Source: Alosa alosa (taxonomy: Eukaryota; Chordata; Actinopteri; Clupeiformes; Clupeidae). Taken from it: a stretch of 64,000 nt of DNA. The notes below the pieces were generated by a model. That model saw only the letters and a list, made by a program, of their open reading frames with translations. It had not been told where the DNA came from and ran no database searches. The DNA is taken from assembly GCF_017589495.1 (NCBI RefSeq), contig NC_063211.1, forward strand, positions 22,210,834-22,274,833, written 5' to 3'. Both the position numbers and the translations under genes were made by a program. Every line of letters begins with the position of its first letter. The first letter of the stretch is position 1. Positions 50,817 through 63,800 of the stretch are shown here, in pieces.

Positions 50817-52343
50817 TAGTGTTGTCACGATACCAAAATTATGACTTCGATACGATACCTGCCATAAATATCACGATGCTCGATACTGAAACGATACTAC
50901 GGGCGAAATCCTAAGATGTCTGAAAAAGAAAGGACTCATACCTCCTCCAAGTGTATTGAGTCATTTGTGTTGAATTCGGTGCACTTTTGTAGTGTCAATT
51001 CCGAGTTCTAAACTTCCGACATAATTATTATTTTTTATAGTCAGTAAAATAGTAGGCCTACTTTGTGTGATTAAGTCCTTTATTGATTGTTGTAGTTCAT
51101 TTACATTGTGTTGTGTTTTGGCAATAAAGTAGCTTTAAATAGCCAAACTAAGCTAGATCAAGGTCAGTTTTGAAATTACTGCATGCTGTAACTACTGCAC
51201 TGAATGCTATGCAGAGGGGCCTAATCTTTAGGCCATCTGATGTACAGTATAGCCTAGGCTACCCTAGGCCTTCCCGTGTTCATGGGATTTCTTTGACAGT
51301 TGCAAAGGGAAAAATGTGAGGATAGTCTTTTTAGCCCAGTGTACAAGAACGACGCGTTACCACCACTCAGGTCTTCGTCAGATAGGCCTACACCATTACC
51401 TATTGCAATATATCTGTGCGCATTCCTACATGACGTCTATTTCTTTGATAACATGATTTGCTACCACGTAACAATAAGCCGCTATTATTATTAGGACTCA
51501 ACACGCTTTGGTGGTATTATATGCTGTGGGCTTTAATTAGCGCATTTCAGGTAGCCTATCCTACATCTGGGCAATAATTATTGAACAAATTGCAGTCAAC
51601 ATGCCATGACAAATGTTACCAGTAGTACTGACTGAACATGAAATAGATTGTTTACAAGTTATGGTAATGTTATTCTGGCGTGAACATTGCGCTTTCATCA
51701 TGTTAGCACCCTATGATTACAGCTCGTTATGTCTCGTCAAAATGATTACAGCTTGTTATGTCTCGTCAAAATTAATTGATGAAGGAAGGTTCGCTTTATC
51801 CCAGAGAACCATACTCGTTTCACTTAGGCTAGACTAAAACAGAAGAGAAGAACTTGGCACTAACCATGTAGTCGTTTTTTCTATAGCATATTCGTTAACC
51901 TGTCTTTCTTTGAACTCTTTACAAATGTTGGGATATGTCTGCGAGGTGTTTAGCCAAGTTCCATGCGTAGCCTACTGCTTTTAAAATGACTTTGAAACAT
52001 ATTTTACTTAGCGGGCCTCTGTGTACCTGATGGTTTTTGCCTTCAATATTCGCTGATGTATCTGAAATAGTTCCAGATTTCACCTTTTGTTTTATCCACA
52101 AGGCCGAGGACTGTCGGCAAAGAACTATGTTGACGTTGCCTGCGCGACTCACTCCTCAGAGCTGCCTGCTGGACCGCCCACTTGCCTAGATGCGTGCAAG
52201 GAGCAGTGAGAGCAGCAGTTCACACAGACACAGAACGTTATTATTTAATTTAGTATCGATTCTAAAAACGTCGGAAATCGTATCGTTTTTTTGCGTGAAG
52301 GCATCGTGATACCTTTTTAGTATCGATACACCGTGCAACACTA
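50817..52343. mobile_element. Non-autonomous hAT DNA transposon with intact ends
   Basis: The ends are TAGTGTTGTCACGATACC and the complement of TAGTGTTGCACGGTGTATCG. GTCTATTA occurs perfectly on both sides (50809-50816 and 52344-52351), an 8-bp target duplication as made by hAT transposases. The subterminal regions are rich in ATCGATAC/GATACGATAC repeats, possible transposase-binding sites. At 1527 bp, no ORF shows hAT transposase or BED-finger motifs, so it would need a transposase supplied elsewhere. A 26-bp direct duplication (GATTACAGCTCGTTATGTC type) lies at 51715-51770. Confidence 0.88.
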
Positions 52344-52425
52344 GTCTATTACCATTAAGCAGGTAGAGCTTAATTGTAATGGGTGGGACATTTAAGATTG
52401 CATGTGGTGGTGAGCCAACCAATCA

Positions 52426-52491
52426 ACACACACACACACACACATACATGTACACACACACACACACACACACATACATGTACACACACAC

Positions 52492-52526
<35 letters not shown>
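52426..52526. repeat. Interrupted (CA)n microsatellite with internal tandem unit
   Basis: CA arrays are separated by TACATGTA interruptions that repeat at 36-bp spacing. It ends in a 33-bp CA run. Confidence 0.95.
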
Positions 52527-52527
<1 letters not shown>

Positions 52528-52800
52528 TTCCCGTCAGCTCTGGGTTACTCAGCCATGCTCAGCCTTCTTTTCCTGCTTCCTGTCATCTGAAGCCTCCTCC
52601 GGCTTGTTAATGGAATACCTCAGGGAGTGGTGTGGCCTTTGTAACGGCGTCTTTCAGTTGACAAAGGCCACCGCGTAGCTGGAGAGGAAAAATGCAAATT
52701 ACATTTATCCGCACTGATGACACTGACTGAATCCAGCTGCAACGTATTTAAGACAAATATAGAAATATATTTTAGCTGTAGTCTTTCCGCTGTTTTTCCA

Positions 52801-53080
52801 TCCACCTTATTCGTGAAACCCTACCTCCGTCCGGTTTTCATCTTCTGTGTACTCTATTTACATAATAATTAGTCTCAGTAGGCTAACTAGAATATTCATC
52901 AACTTATATTTCTTTCGAAATATAGACAATTCTGCTCTCTATATGGATATTTTATATAGTAGCCTATATGACTAAGAGAAAAAAATGTAAGTTTACTTTT
53001 ACATAGCTTAGAGTGCGTCAGGCACTGTCTACCATCACATCAAAATCAATAAAACTGGAAATAGAAAGCCCATGTTTGAC
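52801..53080. repeat. Duplicated segment, copy 1
   Basis: CCACCTTATTCGTGAAACC, then CTCCGTCCGGTTTTCATCTTC and later GTCAGGCACTGTCTACC-ATCACAT match 54501-54590 and 55512-55675 in the same orientation and order. Confidence 0.8.
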
Positions 53081-54003
53081 TCACGGACATGGCAAAGATT
53101 CAAAGAAGACCATGTTATCAAGATAACACACTCACACTGGACTGTGGAATTATAGCCATTTGCCGTCTCTCTTCTACTGTCTCAGACTGTAATGGATATT
53201 CAGTAATGGCTGTTGACTTAACAGTTGTGCAATTTGCTAATCATAAGCAAAGGTGCAGGCAGTAACAGAATACTCTGAAAGCGTAGACATCCACAATGGC
53301 AGTTGTAGTCTTAACACCTGAGTCTCCATCTTGACCACTAATGAATTGGTCCAAATAATGGTCTTTCAGGGTCCCAACAGTCCTTAATTAAGGCTGTTAG
53401 CCTATATTGCCGGGTATAAAGCTAGTTCTGAAATGCTACCAGTTGTTTTGATCAAATGCGTTTTGCCCCGGAAAGAGGTCTGCCATTAGACTCCCCAACC
53501 CCCATGCAGCCGTGATTTGTCATATTCATGGCAGCCACACAATAAAGAGGATCCACTCACTACGAAGTGGTCGGAAGACTCATTAAAACATGCAAAGGTC
53601 AACATTAGCTGTCATTCCCGTCTCTGTCTGCCGCGTTGTTAAGATACATTTTCTCAAAGGTCACAGGAAGAACATGCAGAGGTGGCCTGCTCTTTACCAC
53701 GTCGTCTCATCATCGCTGCATGTTACAGCATTCTCTGTCAAGTCAGTAGGTGCACAAAAGGCATGTACTGCCAGGGTCAAGTTAACTCCTGGAACTCTTG
53801 CAATGGCTAGAGGGCGAAGCACAATTAAAAATCGTAGCCTATGCATTTGCGCCTCCACAGCCCCGAGTGGACTATTTATGGGCGTCTAAAAATGAATGCA
53901 TTTCGCCTCTGTCATGTGGAGGTAGGCTAGATGCTTGTTAACCATGCTGTGAACTGAAAAAGGGAAGGCATTGTGTGTGAGAGTGTGTACACAGGCATGT
54001 CCT

Positions 54004-54029
54004 TGTGTGTGTGTGTGTGTGTGTGTGTG

Positions 54030-54071
<42 letters not shown>

Positions 54072-54083
54072 TGTGTGTGTGTG
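54004..54083. repeat. (GT)n microsatellite
   Basis: About 80 bp of GT with AG and CT interruptions. Confidence 0.95.
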
Positions 54084-54591
54084 AGCATGTTGTGGAATGC
54101 AAGGCCACCAGAGCCTCCTCTGTCCTCCCACAGGCTCATGGCTCCTCACACTACTGACGTGTTAAGGGGAAGAGTCGAGATGTCCTTCAGTCCTTCAGTG
54201 TACATCCACACCCCACCCCCTCATTCACTCTCATTCTCTCTGAATTTACATAGGCCTGTTCCTGGAATTGAAACAAGAAAATAAATCAATGCTAGCCTCT
54301 GTGATAAATGCACCATGCCTGTTATATTATTTGTTCTCATTTCATGGCTCTAGAAAATGTAGCACTCCAAATGATTTTCTGAGCCGAAAGGGAAATATTT
54401 TCAGTTTTACTCTTTCTCTTTTAGTTTGAACACAGCTTTCTATATCTAGTTCTGTACAGTGTTCTTCATCAGATCTAGACTTTTCTATCTACTGTACTTA
54501 TCCACCTTATTCATGAAACCTTTCTTCCGTCCGGTTTTCATCTTCCGTCCATGCTATTGGCATAAGAAGTGCAGTCTCAGCAGGCGAAATT

Positions 54592-55254
54592 TTAAATGGT
54601 TTGTTCATCATTAGTAATTTCTAATTTATCATCAGTAAAGCATTTGTTCACACAGTTATAAATAGTTTGTTTATAGTAAATAAGCCTATATCTTAAATAT
54701 GTTTATACATTATTGTTAATACTTAATAAATGATGCAATAATATGTTTTTGATTAAGTAATATTTCCATTATTTAACAGTTGTTACATACACATGCACTA
54801 ATGATTTGTTAGGGTAAGGATACATATTTTATAAACCACTTCCTAATACTATAATTAATAATTAACTCAGGAGTTGCAAGTGGTTAGTTAATGATATTTT
54901 GTGAGCTCATCTAAAGGAAGGTTGTTTTATTCCTTGCAACACATTTACAAATGAGTTATAAAGTTCACACTTGCATGTATGTGTATATTATTGCATAATT
55001 TATTAAGAATTAACAATAATTCATAAAAATATTTTAGATATAGGCTTATTTACTATGAACAAAACATTTATAACTGTGTGTACAAATACTTTATTTATGA
55101 GAATTAACATAGGAACAATGCTTTACAAATGATGAACAAAGCATTTTGTAATAGTTTGCAACTGGTTTATAAATGATTTCATTATAAGTGGTTGTTTCAT
55201 TACCTATTAAGTATAAATCATGTACTTACAAACATATTTTTGAATAGGCTTATT

Positions 55255-55300
<46 letters not shown>

Positions 55301-55511
55301 CTTTATTGATCCTCAAGGGGAAATTCAAGTTCATTTACTATGAACAAACCATTTATAATTGTGTGAACAAATGCTTTACTGATATTTTTTTTACTGATGA
55401 CTAAATTATGTATAAACAAAAAATTACTAATGATGAACAAACCATTAACTAATAAGTAACAAAGGCTTAATAAATTATGAATTGTGTGTAGTTATTATAA
55501 AGTGTTACCGG
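54592..55511. mobile_element. AT-rich inverted-repeat element inside duplicated segment
   Basis: Words such as GGTTTGTTCATCATTAGTAA and TTTGTTCACACAGTTATAAA appear on the left. Their complements recur at about 54975-55150 and again at 55330-55460 (AACAAACCATTTATAATTGT, GATGAACAAACCATT). It ends in TTATAAAGTGTTACC, common at fish DNA-element ends. It is non-coding, and the exact left end and class are uncertain. Confidence 0.55.
55257..55332 (-). mobile_element. LINE 3' tail with (GATA)n, nested
   Basis: The plus strand shows (GATA)11 followed by TACTTTATTGATCCTCAAG, GGGAAATTC. On the minus strand this is GAATTTCCCC then GATCAATAAAGTA and (TATC)n, a widespread 3' end of fish non-LTR elements. 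It sits inside a GGCTTATTTA...TTTACTATGAAC block that is continuous in the sister arm of the surrounding element. Confidence 0.65.
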
Positions 55512-56343
55512 GATATTCTATATAATATATGACTGACAGAAAAAAGAAAAAAAAAGCTAATTTTACATGGCTTGGGATATGTCAGGCACTGCCTACAGTA
55601 CTGTACCATCACATTAAAGTCAATACAACGCAACCAAACCAGATTTCTGAAAACTGAAGTGTCATGGTAACGCCCATGTTTGGCTCAGGGATAAAGGTGG
55701 ATACAAGACAGGCAATTTCATGTATTCATCAGCACAAGATGTGCTGCTGTGATTACTGTGTCACTTTTGACACTAATTGTGACAAAGAGGACAAAGCAAA
55801 AGCACTAGCCCTCAAGGCCATGTTGTTTTCTTTTCTCACACCCACATTTCTGTTGCTGTCCAGCTATAGCCTAGTTAGCCTGGTGTATTAGGAAGCTGCA
55901 GCAGTGATTTCCCTTGTAGAATGCATAAAGTCAAATGTGGTCCTGCAGAATGAAGCCTCTCCCCATGCCATGGTTATGAATTTTTGATATTACCTAGAAG
56001 GCCTAATTCTATTGTAGCCCTTTAGTCTTGTGTGTATGTGGCTTATTCAGATCGTAGTCTGTGAAAGGCTTCTCCGAGTGGTCTGTGAGAGAGCACGTGT
56101 TTGATGCGGTTAATGTGTTTTATTGTCCACCAGTGTCCAACGTGCTGGAGGTAGCAGTAGCACATCCATTAGCCTACACAGAAATTAAATTTTAAATCCT
56201 TGTCTGCACCGCCCGTGATTTTGATCTCGCTAATGTGATACTGTCGCAGGTGTTGTAGTCTGTCATTAGGCGGCATGTGAGAGCTTGCCTGAGGGACAGA
56301 GGACACTATGTTTAATGTTATAGAGCCAGGGCGGAGTTGTCCC

Positions 56344-56442
56344 TGTGTGTGTGCGTGTGTGCGTGCGTCGTGCGTGTTTGTTTGTGTGTGTGTGTGTGTT
56401 TGTGTGTGTGGGTGTGTGTGTGTGTGTGTGTGTGTGTGCGCA
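56344..56442. repeat. Interrupted (GT)n microsatellite
   Basis: About 100 bp of GT with GC, TTT and GGG interruptions. Confidence 0.95.
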
Positions 56443-56622
56443 CGCATGCATGTGTATGGATTAGCTCAGATCTTCTAGATGGGTCCCACGTCTCAGCATT
56501 TCACACATGATCAGATTATCAGCTGTTTTCTTGCAGTCTATCTGGATTATACATGTTCACCCCGGCCCCCCATCCACCACCCCAAACAGGGTGCTTGCGC
56601 AGGTGCATTAGCCCTCCACAAG

Positions 56623-56624
<2 letters not shown>

Positions 56625-56687
<63 letters not shown>
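56625..56687. repeat. (AC)n microsatellite
   Basis: A perfect 63-bp array. Confidence 0.97.
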
Positions 56688-56693
<6 letters not shown>

Positions 56694-57018
56694 CCCCTGG
56701 GTATATAACAAACAGTGTTTGTTCCTCCCCCAAGACACATCCAGTAAAGATATAGTGAAATAGACAAATAATTGAATAAATATATGGACGAAATAGAACA
56801 GAATATAACTGTCCTGTCGTTTTTTCTGTAAACCCAGACAGGTGAATTGTGTCTCTTGTACAGCCTTGTACAGCCTGCAAACACCCTCCTCCTCTTTCCA
56901 CATAAACTCCCACGTGTCAACCCCCACCTTGACTTGTGCTTGGATCTCTTTGGACTCTCACTTACACACACACACACAGGCTACACAGAGAACACCCCAG
57001 GACAGTTAAGTGTTGCTC

Positions 57019-57020
<2 letters not shown>

Positions 57021-57078
<58 letters not shown>
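57021..57078. repeat. (CA)n microsatellite
   Basis: A perfect 58-bp array about 330 bp after another perfect CA array. Confidence 0.97.
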
Positions 57079-57081
<3 letters not shown>

Positions 57082-60000
57082 TTTTCTTTGTGTGTTCATG
57101 TGTGGTCCACTGGAGAGTTACTCAGTGGTGGACACTTCTCGCCAGTGTTTTGGGAGGTGGGGGGGCATGAATAGGTTAGTAGGGGTGTGGTATAAGCAGC
57201 TTTTCTTTCTTTCTCCAAGCCTCTCTCTTTACTTTATCATAGCTCTTTTCTCCTCCTCCTCCTCCCCCTCCTCTTTTTTCACTCCCTGCGGTGCAAAGCC
57301 AGGCTTATGAGAGAGGGGTGTTGTCTTTCTGCTGTATTAATCTCAGGCGTATCACCAGCAGAGGAGCTAGTCCGTCTGTAGGATTATTGGCGTTGAAACA
57401 AATGCATTCTTAATTACCTCAGGGAATTTACAGAATCCAGCATAAGCATGAACACGGTAAGCCCATACGTATGGACAGGATCATAAAAAGCAAAGAAGAA
57501 AGAGAATGTATCGATTACAATCTTCTATCCCCTTCTCTGAAGTGTTGTGTGAAAATGACATTACATCAGAGGAAGCAAGTTCAGTTCAAAATTGACAGTT
57601 AGACTAGAGAGCTTCCCCCTGTGAGTCTCATCTATCATTGAAATGAAGATCATTAGGAAGTAGATGTTCTTATTACTGATTACTGTATTTACTGAAGTAA
57701 GATTTCTCATTACTGATTTCATGGTTAGACATCATTACTCTACCTACTTAAAAAAAAGACAAATCTTTTTTATCTGATCCATTGTTCATGATTTGCTTCA
57801 TACCCAAGTGTGAATGATATCATGCATCTTGCAGCAGGCAAACGCAGCCTCTTCTGATTTCCATCACTGACTTCTACAACAGCAAAACAAAAGTCCAACT
57901 TTTTGCAGTGCACAGTTTTGAAAACACAGAATCAGCGAGTTCAATGTGCTTGGCCGTAGCGCTTCGCAGTCTCCTGGCATAAACCACGGCAGCATTTCTG
58001 TCAGAGTAAATCAGGAAATGAAGGAGGCCCTCCTGTTTAGTAACTAAATCTCAGGTAGGTGTTTTTTTCCCTTAATGAAGTTTCTACCTTGCTACCATTA
58101 AGGCCTAGATGTAAAAGTGGACATGATGAATGAACCACTATGGTGGCTTAAAGCAGCAGGTTAGATTTCCTTTGGTTCCTGTATTGGCATGGGATCTCTT
58201 AGATATTATTCCCCTTGGATGTAGACCCCTTGGCCTTAGAAGTAGAACGTCTGAATCACTTCTCCATTAAACACTTGGTGGGCCATTTCCTTGTGGATGG
58301 CAAGCATCTTGTATCAGCAGGTAAACAGAGACTGGAGGGCCTCAGCCTGAAACCCGAAAGTGGAGCCGGCGCGACTCATCTGGCCATGAAGGGCTTTAGT
58401 GTCCCAGTGCATCCAGCTTCCTCGTCACTTCCTCTGCCATTTAGTCCTGGGCAGGAGACACTTTTTACCGGCCCTCCTTGACCACCAGAGCTGCCCATCC
58501 TGCTAGGTTCTGGTTGCAGGATGACTCACTTAGCTTGATCTCCTCTAACTGCACAGTTTGACTTGCTGGTCGCCATCAATGCCCCAGGAATGCCCCCAAC
58601 CACCCAGAGTGGCCACAAACAGAAGAGTCCCTTTTCTCTGAGTTTGGGAAACTACACTAACATAGTGGTATTGTTACTAGGACATTACCAGGAAATTAGT
58701 CTCATTGCAACGACAGTCATATATTTCACAGAGGTAACAGAGGGGGCAAATCGACAACCTTCTTTAGGAGGAAAATCGCAAAATGATGCATCTAGCTGGA
58801 AGAAAAGAACGCAACAATAATAAAAAGAAACCCTGAAGCGAGTCTAAATGTTGTCATCTTTCATCTGTAACTGTAACTGTGGACTGACGGGCTGATCTGT
58901 CTGTCTAATGTGCTGGGAGACTAAGGGCCGATGCATTCTCCCCAGTGTGTTCCCTTTGATTAGAGGTGTTGGAGGCTTCATTAGATTGCTTTCTGGCCTT
59001 TCAGCTCTGCTGACGTGAAAACAAACATGGTCATCTGTCTTTGCTGTCGAGACTCTGATGTCTTTGTGGAAACCACATAGTACTGACAGTGAAGTGAAGC
59101 TGGCTTATGTTATGACGCAACGGTGGTGCATAACAGACTGGTTCTTCTTTCAAATTTGCAACACGCATGGCCTCTTGGATATGACGTGGCGAACTAAATT
59201 AAGCAAAATGCAAACTTAGGGGTGCAAAGCAGAGAAAAGAGAGCAACCTTAGAGGTGGGGAAGCCTGAACGAAAAAAAAGGCAGCTTTGAAGATTTTTAA
59301 TGAAGAGCGTGCCGGCCTGTGTAGAGCTTACTGGCATTTCATGAGTGCACTCTGCTCTCTTTGACCAGTCAAATAGAGCCCCATTGACAAGAAAATGCAA
59401 ATGGCGGATGGTCGACCGTGGCCTCAACTGAAGCACCATTATCCCGGCGCTCTGAGACTCTCCTCTGTGTGTGTCCGCATGTCACCTACCCACCCACAGG
59501 CACACAGTCAGCACTCCACACGTCCAATGCAAAATCCCCGCTCGCTAGGGTGGCACAACAGACCCCTGTGCGTATAAGGGAATATGCTAACGAGTGGTAA
59601 ATGTTTGACTTTCCCCTCGTCTAATGCAGCCACGTAATTGTCGGACTAATGAAAGGAATGCTGGGCGAAGGACATCTGATGCATACATTACCCCATTTCT
59701 GAGGACTCGATGAGATGAAAATGCTTGTTATTTCACAGGTAGCAGCTTATATTTTATCAAAGGCACTCAGCCCCCTTTCCCCCTAACCTCAGAATTGGCC
59801 CTTCTAAACTAATTAGCTTCCACTCATTTTTGGAGGGTGGAGAAGGTGGGGGGAGGACCATGCATTAATCCAATTAGTCCATAGTTGAGAACATTTCTTT
59901 TTTCTTTTACGGGGGGAGTGAATTGAACCATGGTCATAATTGTCTCACAACTTGCTTGTAAAACCTTTATTTCCTAAGTGAGAGGACTTAGTCACATGGG

Positions 60001-60761
60001 TAATTAATGGACGTGATTAGGGGTGGGGTCTTAGGGGATAGAACTAAGTGGGTTAAGTACGAATATTCTCAATATGTTTATGAAATTAGCAGCATTCATC
60101 TGCATACCCCTGTAGTATTCTCTCCTAATATGTGGAGCACAGATTGACAGTCATTAGTTGTGGAGTACATGCTGCATAGGCTACTGCTCGGCTTAAGCTG
60201 ATGAGGTGTGGGCTATAGTTGCCATAGGCTTTTTTCTCTACTTGTAACCAAATGAACAGATAATTACGAAGGACTTTTTTGTAATCTAAAGAATAGATTA
60301 GTAACACTTCCATGAATTGATTTTCTCCCCCTCTTGCCTAAGGAAGACCCGCTTGCCTCTCTGTAAAGGATTACATTGCCCTCTTTCACCCTAACCAAGC
60401 CCAGCTCTTCACAGTAGGTCAACATCAGGTAGCAGAGCACATGCACGAACAAGGGCACCCATAGGAGAACTTCCTTTGTCAGCAGTCTCAAGGGCTCATC
60501 CATTTAAGCCTCTTTCGTCTGTCCATTTCTCCGCCATGCAGAGGCGCCTTAATATCTACCGCATATCCCTTCTGTCTATCCCTCTTTGGAGGACATGTGT
60601 GGTGGCGCATCCCTGCGGTGGCACTGCTTACCAGGTGGTGTGTAGGATTGACCTTTGCTGTCCAGGCACATCTCTGCAACCGTACTGAGTCTAATTCATC
60701 AAGAGTGTTTTACTGCGAGCCATCTAATCTCTTCATCATCCATCATTTTTCCTCTGCAACA

Positions 60762-60763
<2 letters not shown>

Positions 60764-60845
<82 letters not shown>
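60764..60845. repeat. (TG)41 microsatellite, longest in the window
   Basis: A perfect 82-bp TG array. Confidence 0.98.
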
Positions 60846-60846
<1 letters not shown>

Positions 60847-63800
60847 ATGTGTGTTATTTTGTTTTGTCCCCTCATTTAGTGGCTGGGTGACAGTGGTTGG
60901 AACATGTCAGTAACACTGCAGTGTTTAGTCGAGCAGTCATACTCAACAGAAGCAGAGGAGGATAGTCATGTTTTCCTAACTGGGTGTGACCGGGACTTTT
61001 AGAGCACAATGACTCAGTGTCGGAGAAGCGGCGTGACCACACTGGTGGTCACACTACCAGCTTTTCTCCTCAAGCAGTTATTCATTTATGTGTGCATATG
61101 AGCTGCATATGACACTGGGTTCATTTGTTTATGTGCGTAATATCTATGTGTGAGACAGAGACAGAGACACAGGGTTTGTTTGTTGATTCAGGATATAGAC
61201 AGGTGTTGTATGCAAAAAAAGCGACAAACGTGTGTGAGAGTGTGTGTATATGAGTGTGAGAGAGAAAAGTGAGAGTGGGAATGAGTGACAGTGTGAGAGA
61301 GTGGGAGAGAGATGCAGAGAGACTCTGAAAAAGAGAGACCGATTTGTGACTGAGAGTGAAGTAGAGAAGGTAGGAGAGTGAGTGCTGGAGTAGGTTTAAG
61401 ACAGAAAACATTCATGATTCGTTTTGTTAAACAGGCAGATTTCACAGTCTTTTTGCTCAAGCGTCTGTGAGAGATTTAGACTTGTCCAGAAGCTAACTCT
61501 GAGTCATAGGCCATCAGCTTCAAAGCCATTTTCACAGTTTATTCTCTGAGCTTGGCTGAAGTGGTAATGCATCTAAACAGTTTGTGTGAGGTAGAGAAAA
61601 AAAGACAGTTCAGGAAAAGAGGGAATGGAAACAGCAGAACCCGACTGAATGTGCACATAAGCACAAACATTCCTGCCAGCATTGCTTTCATAAGGAGTTC
61701 TTCTCCTGTAACACGAGTGGTGCATAAATTACGTATAGTCGCATTTCAAGGTGAGGTCACTATTGACATTGTCATTTTACATTCTGTTTGAAAGCTCAAA
61801 AATAGCCCAACATTCCTGTTGATAAAAAAAACAAGATTTTACCATGAGTCCTAATACTGGGGTCATGATTAATACGCAGACCACATTTCTACATTTTTGT
61901 ACAGTACTCTAATTATGTTTTCAACTGCTAGAGTTTTGTGGTAAGGGGCCTTGCTTTTCTCTCCTCTTATTTTCCTCACAACAGCTGAAAAAGAAAGGAC
62001 ATGTGGAAAAGGCATTGTGCTAACGTTACCAGTGCCAAAGTGAATGAATCAGTGACCTTGCCTCTTCATTTTGTGAACAGATGAAACGCCTATGGCTGAC
62101 TTACCTTGTTGCCTTAATGTCTTTCTCCTTCTAGATTGTTCTCTTAGTTAGCATCTCATATCGCCCTTACCCTTACTGGCCCCACATTGCGATGAAGATC
62201 AGCTACTCAAGAAGGAACCTATAGCCTGCCTACCTTTAGAATTGTGATTGCATGAGGACAGAAGGATCCTATAGCAATGGCATTGCAAATAGGCATCTGT
62301 CACAGCATTTGGATTATTTCTTTTAGTAGCCTTATTCCTGTCATGTAGGAGAACTGGAGTAGATGTCATGTTATGTGTTTATGACATTCGATCCTCAAGT
62401 CCCATCAGTTTGTGTTCACATCTAATTTCTGCAGTGGTCAAAAACTGCCAAACAAAGTCATATTAAGACTGTCCAACATTTATATGGCCATCCTTGTTTG
62501 TTTTAGAGCTCCACTCAAAACATGTCATCCAGGAAACCACATTAAACTAGAGTTTGATATAATCTACAAAGTTAATTTTATGGTACTACCCACCACTCAT
62601 GCTGATAAAAAGAAATACACTGTCAAGGGACTGAATGACATAAGCACGTTTGCAAAGTTCACAAAAGTGCATATTTGGATGCTGTAAGGGGACAAAGGTT
62701 TTGTTGCCGTGTTTATTTTGCAGCAGTCATTCAGATACAAAGATCATCGTCTTTACAACTATGTTTATTGCATTACTGGAAATTGCATTTGTATTACGTC
62801 ATAACTTTTCCAACTGCCAACGAATTCTAAAAGAATTTGCATCATCTTCAAGGTGGATACGTTAACCTCTCATTTGTCATTCAAAGGTCTGTAGAGTTAA
62901 GCCTGTCCTAATTAACAGTATAAAACAGGTTCTGGAGAGTTCCTTTTTGGTGTCTCTTGTAGTTCCTCACCCTCCCAGCACTCGACCCCTCATCTAGTGG
63001 AGAACCGACCCGATGAGCGGATCTCCCTCGGCGCTTTGACACCCCACCTCAGCTGTCTCCACACAGACGTGGAGATTATCTGTGGAGATAGCGCTGTTCG
63101 CTAACTCACCCTTACGATAGCATGGATTGATACTCACAAACTGCATTCCTATTGCAGCAGGTTTTATTAGATCATGAACAATTGAGCCTGTGGGTTCTGA
63201 ATGACTCTATAGTTCCATGTCAGCCTCTCACGTCTAGTAAAAAGTACTCCTCTATTAATCATTGTGATGTAGGTAGGATTTTGTATAACATAATCCGACT
63301 CTCCTTCTCTTGTTCACCTACACCCCGTGATTGGCAAGTATAATTTCGTTAATCAGTACTGCGGTACTGCGGTAAGTGTTTTATTTAGCCAGCGATACCT
63401 GATACGGTATCTGTATCTGAAAGACAATTGACCTCTATATGCTCCTTCATACGGGCCTCCTGGGGCCTATCATGCATGACATGCTGACTGGGCAGATTCC
63501 AAATTATATCTGCTGGATATATTACCCTAGGAAATGGAAATCTTTTTCTAAATAAAGCCTGACTTTTGACGAGGTCAGTTCAGACCCAGATATGAACTGT
63601 TTGCTTCTCTGGTTTGAAGAATGAGCGGCAAGGTTTGCAATGAATAAAATAAATGTTGGATATATCCCATAAATATTGGTATAAATATTCAGTGTTTGTA
63701 ACATTAAGAGGGGTGATATGTTTGGCCCAGAGAAAGGGCCACGAACAGTTGAAAGATTTTCAAACGTCGAGGTCATGCGGTTGTTTCTTTAGCATTTTTT

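Larger units (their letters stand above)
54501..55675. repeat. Duplicated segment, copy 2, split by an insertion
   Basis: The left part (54501-54590) and right part (55512-55675) match copy 1 at 52801-53080. About 0.92 kb of unrelated, self-complementary sequence lies between them. The two halves of copy 1 are separated by only about 90 bp, so the extra sequence in copy 2 is an insertion. Confidence 0.75.

Noticed and set aside
55664..55891. A 75-residue ORF with a Cys-rich stretch (CCCDYC)
   Set aside because: It starts inside the duplicated segment, has no recognised fold or conserved neighbours, and is short enough to be chance.
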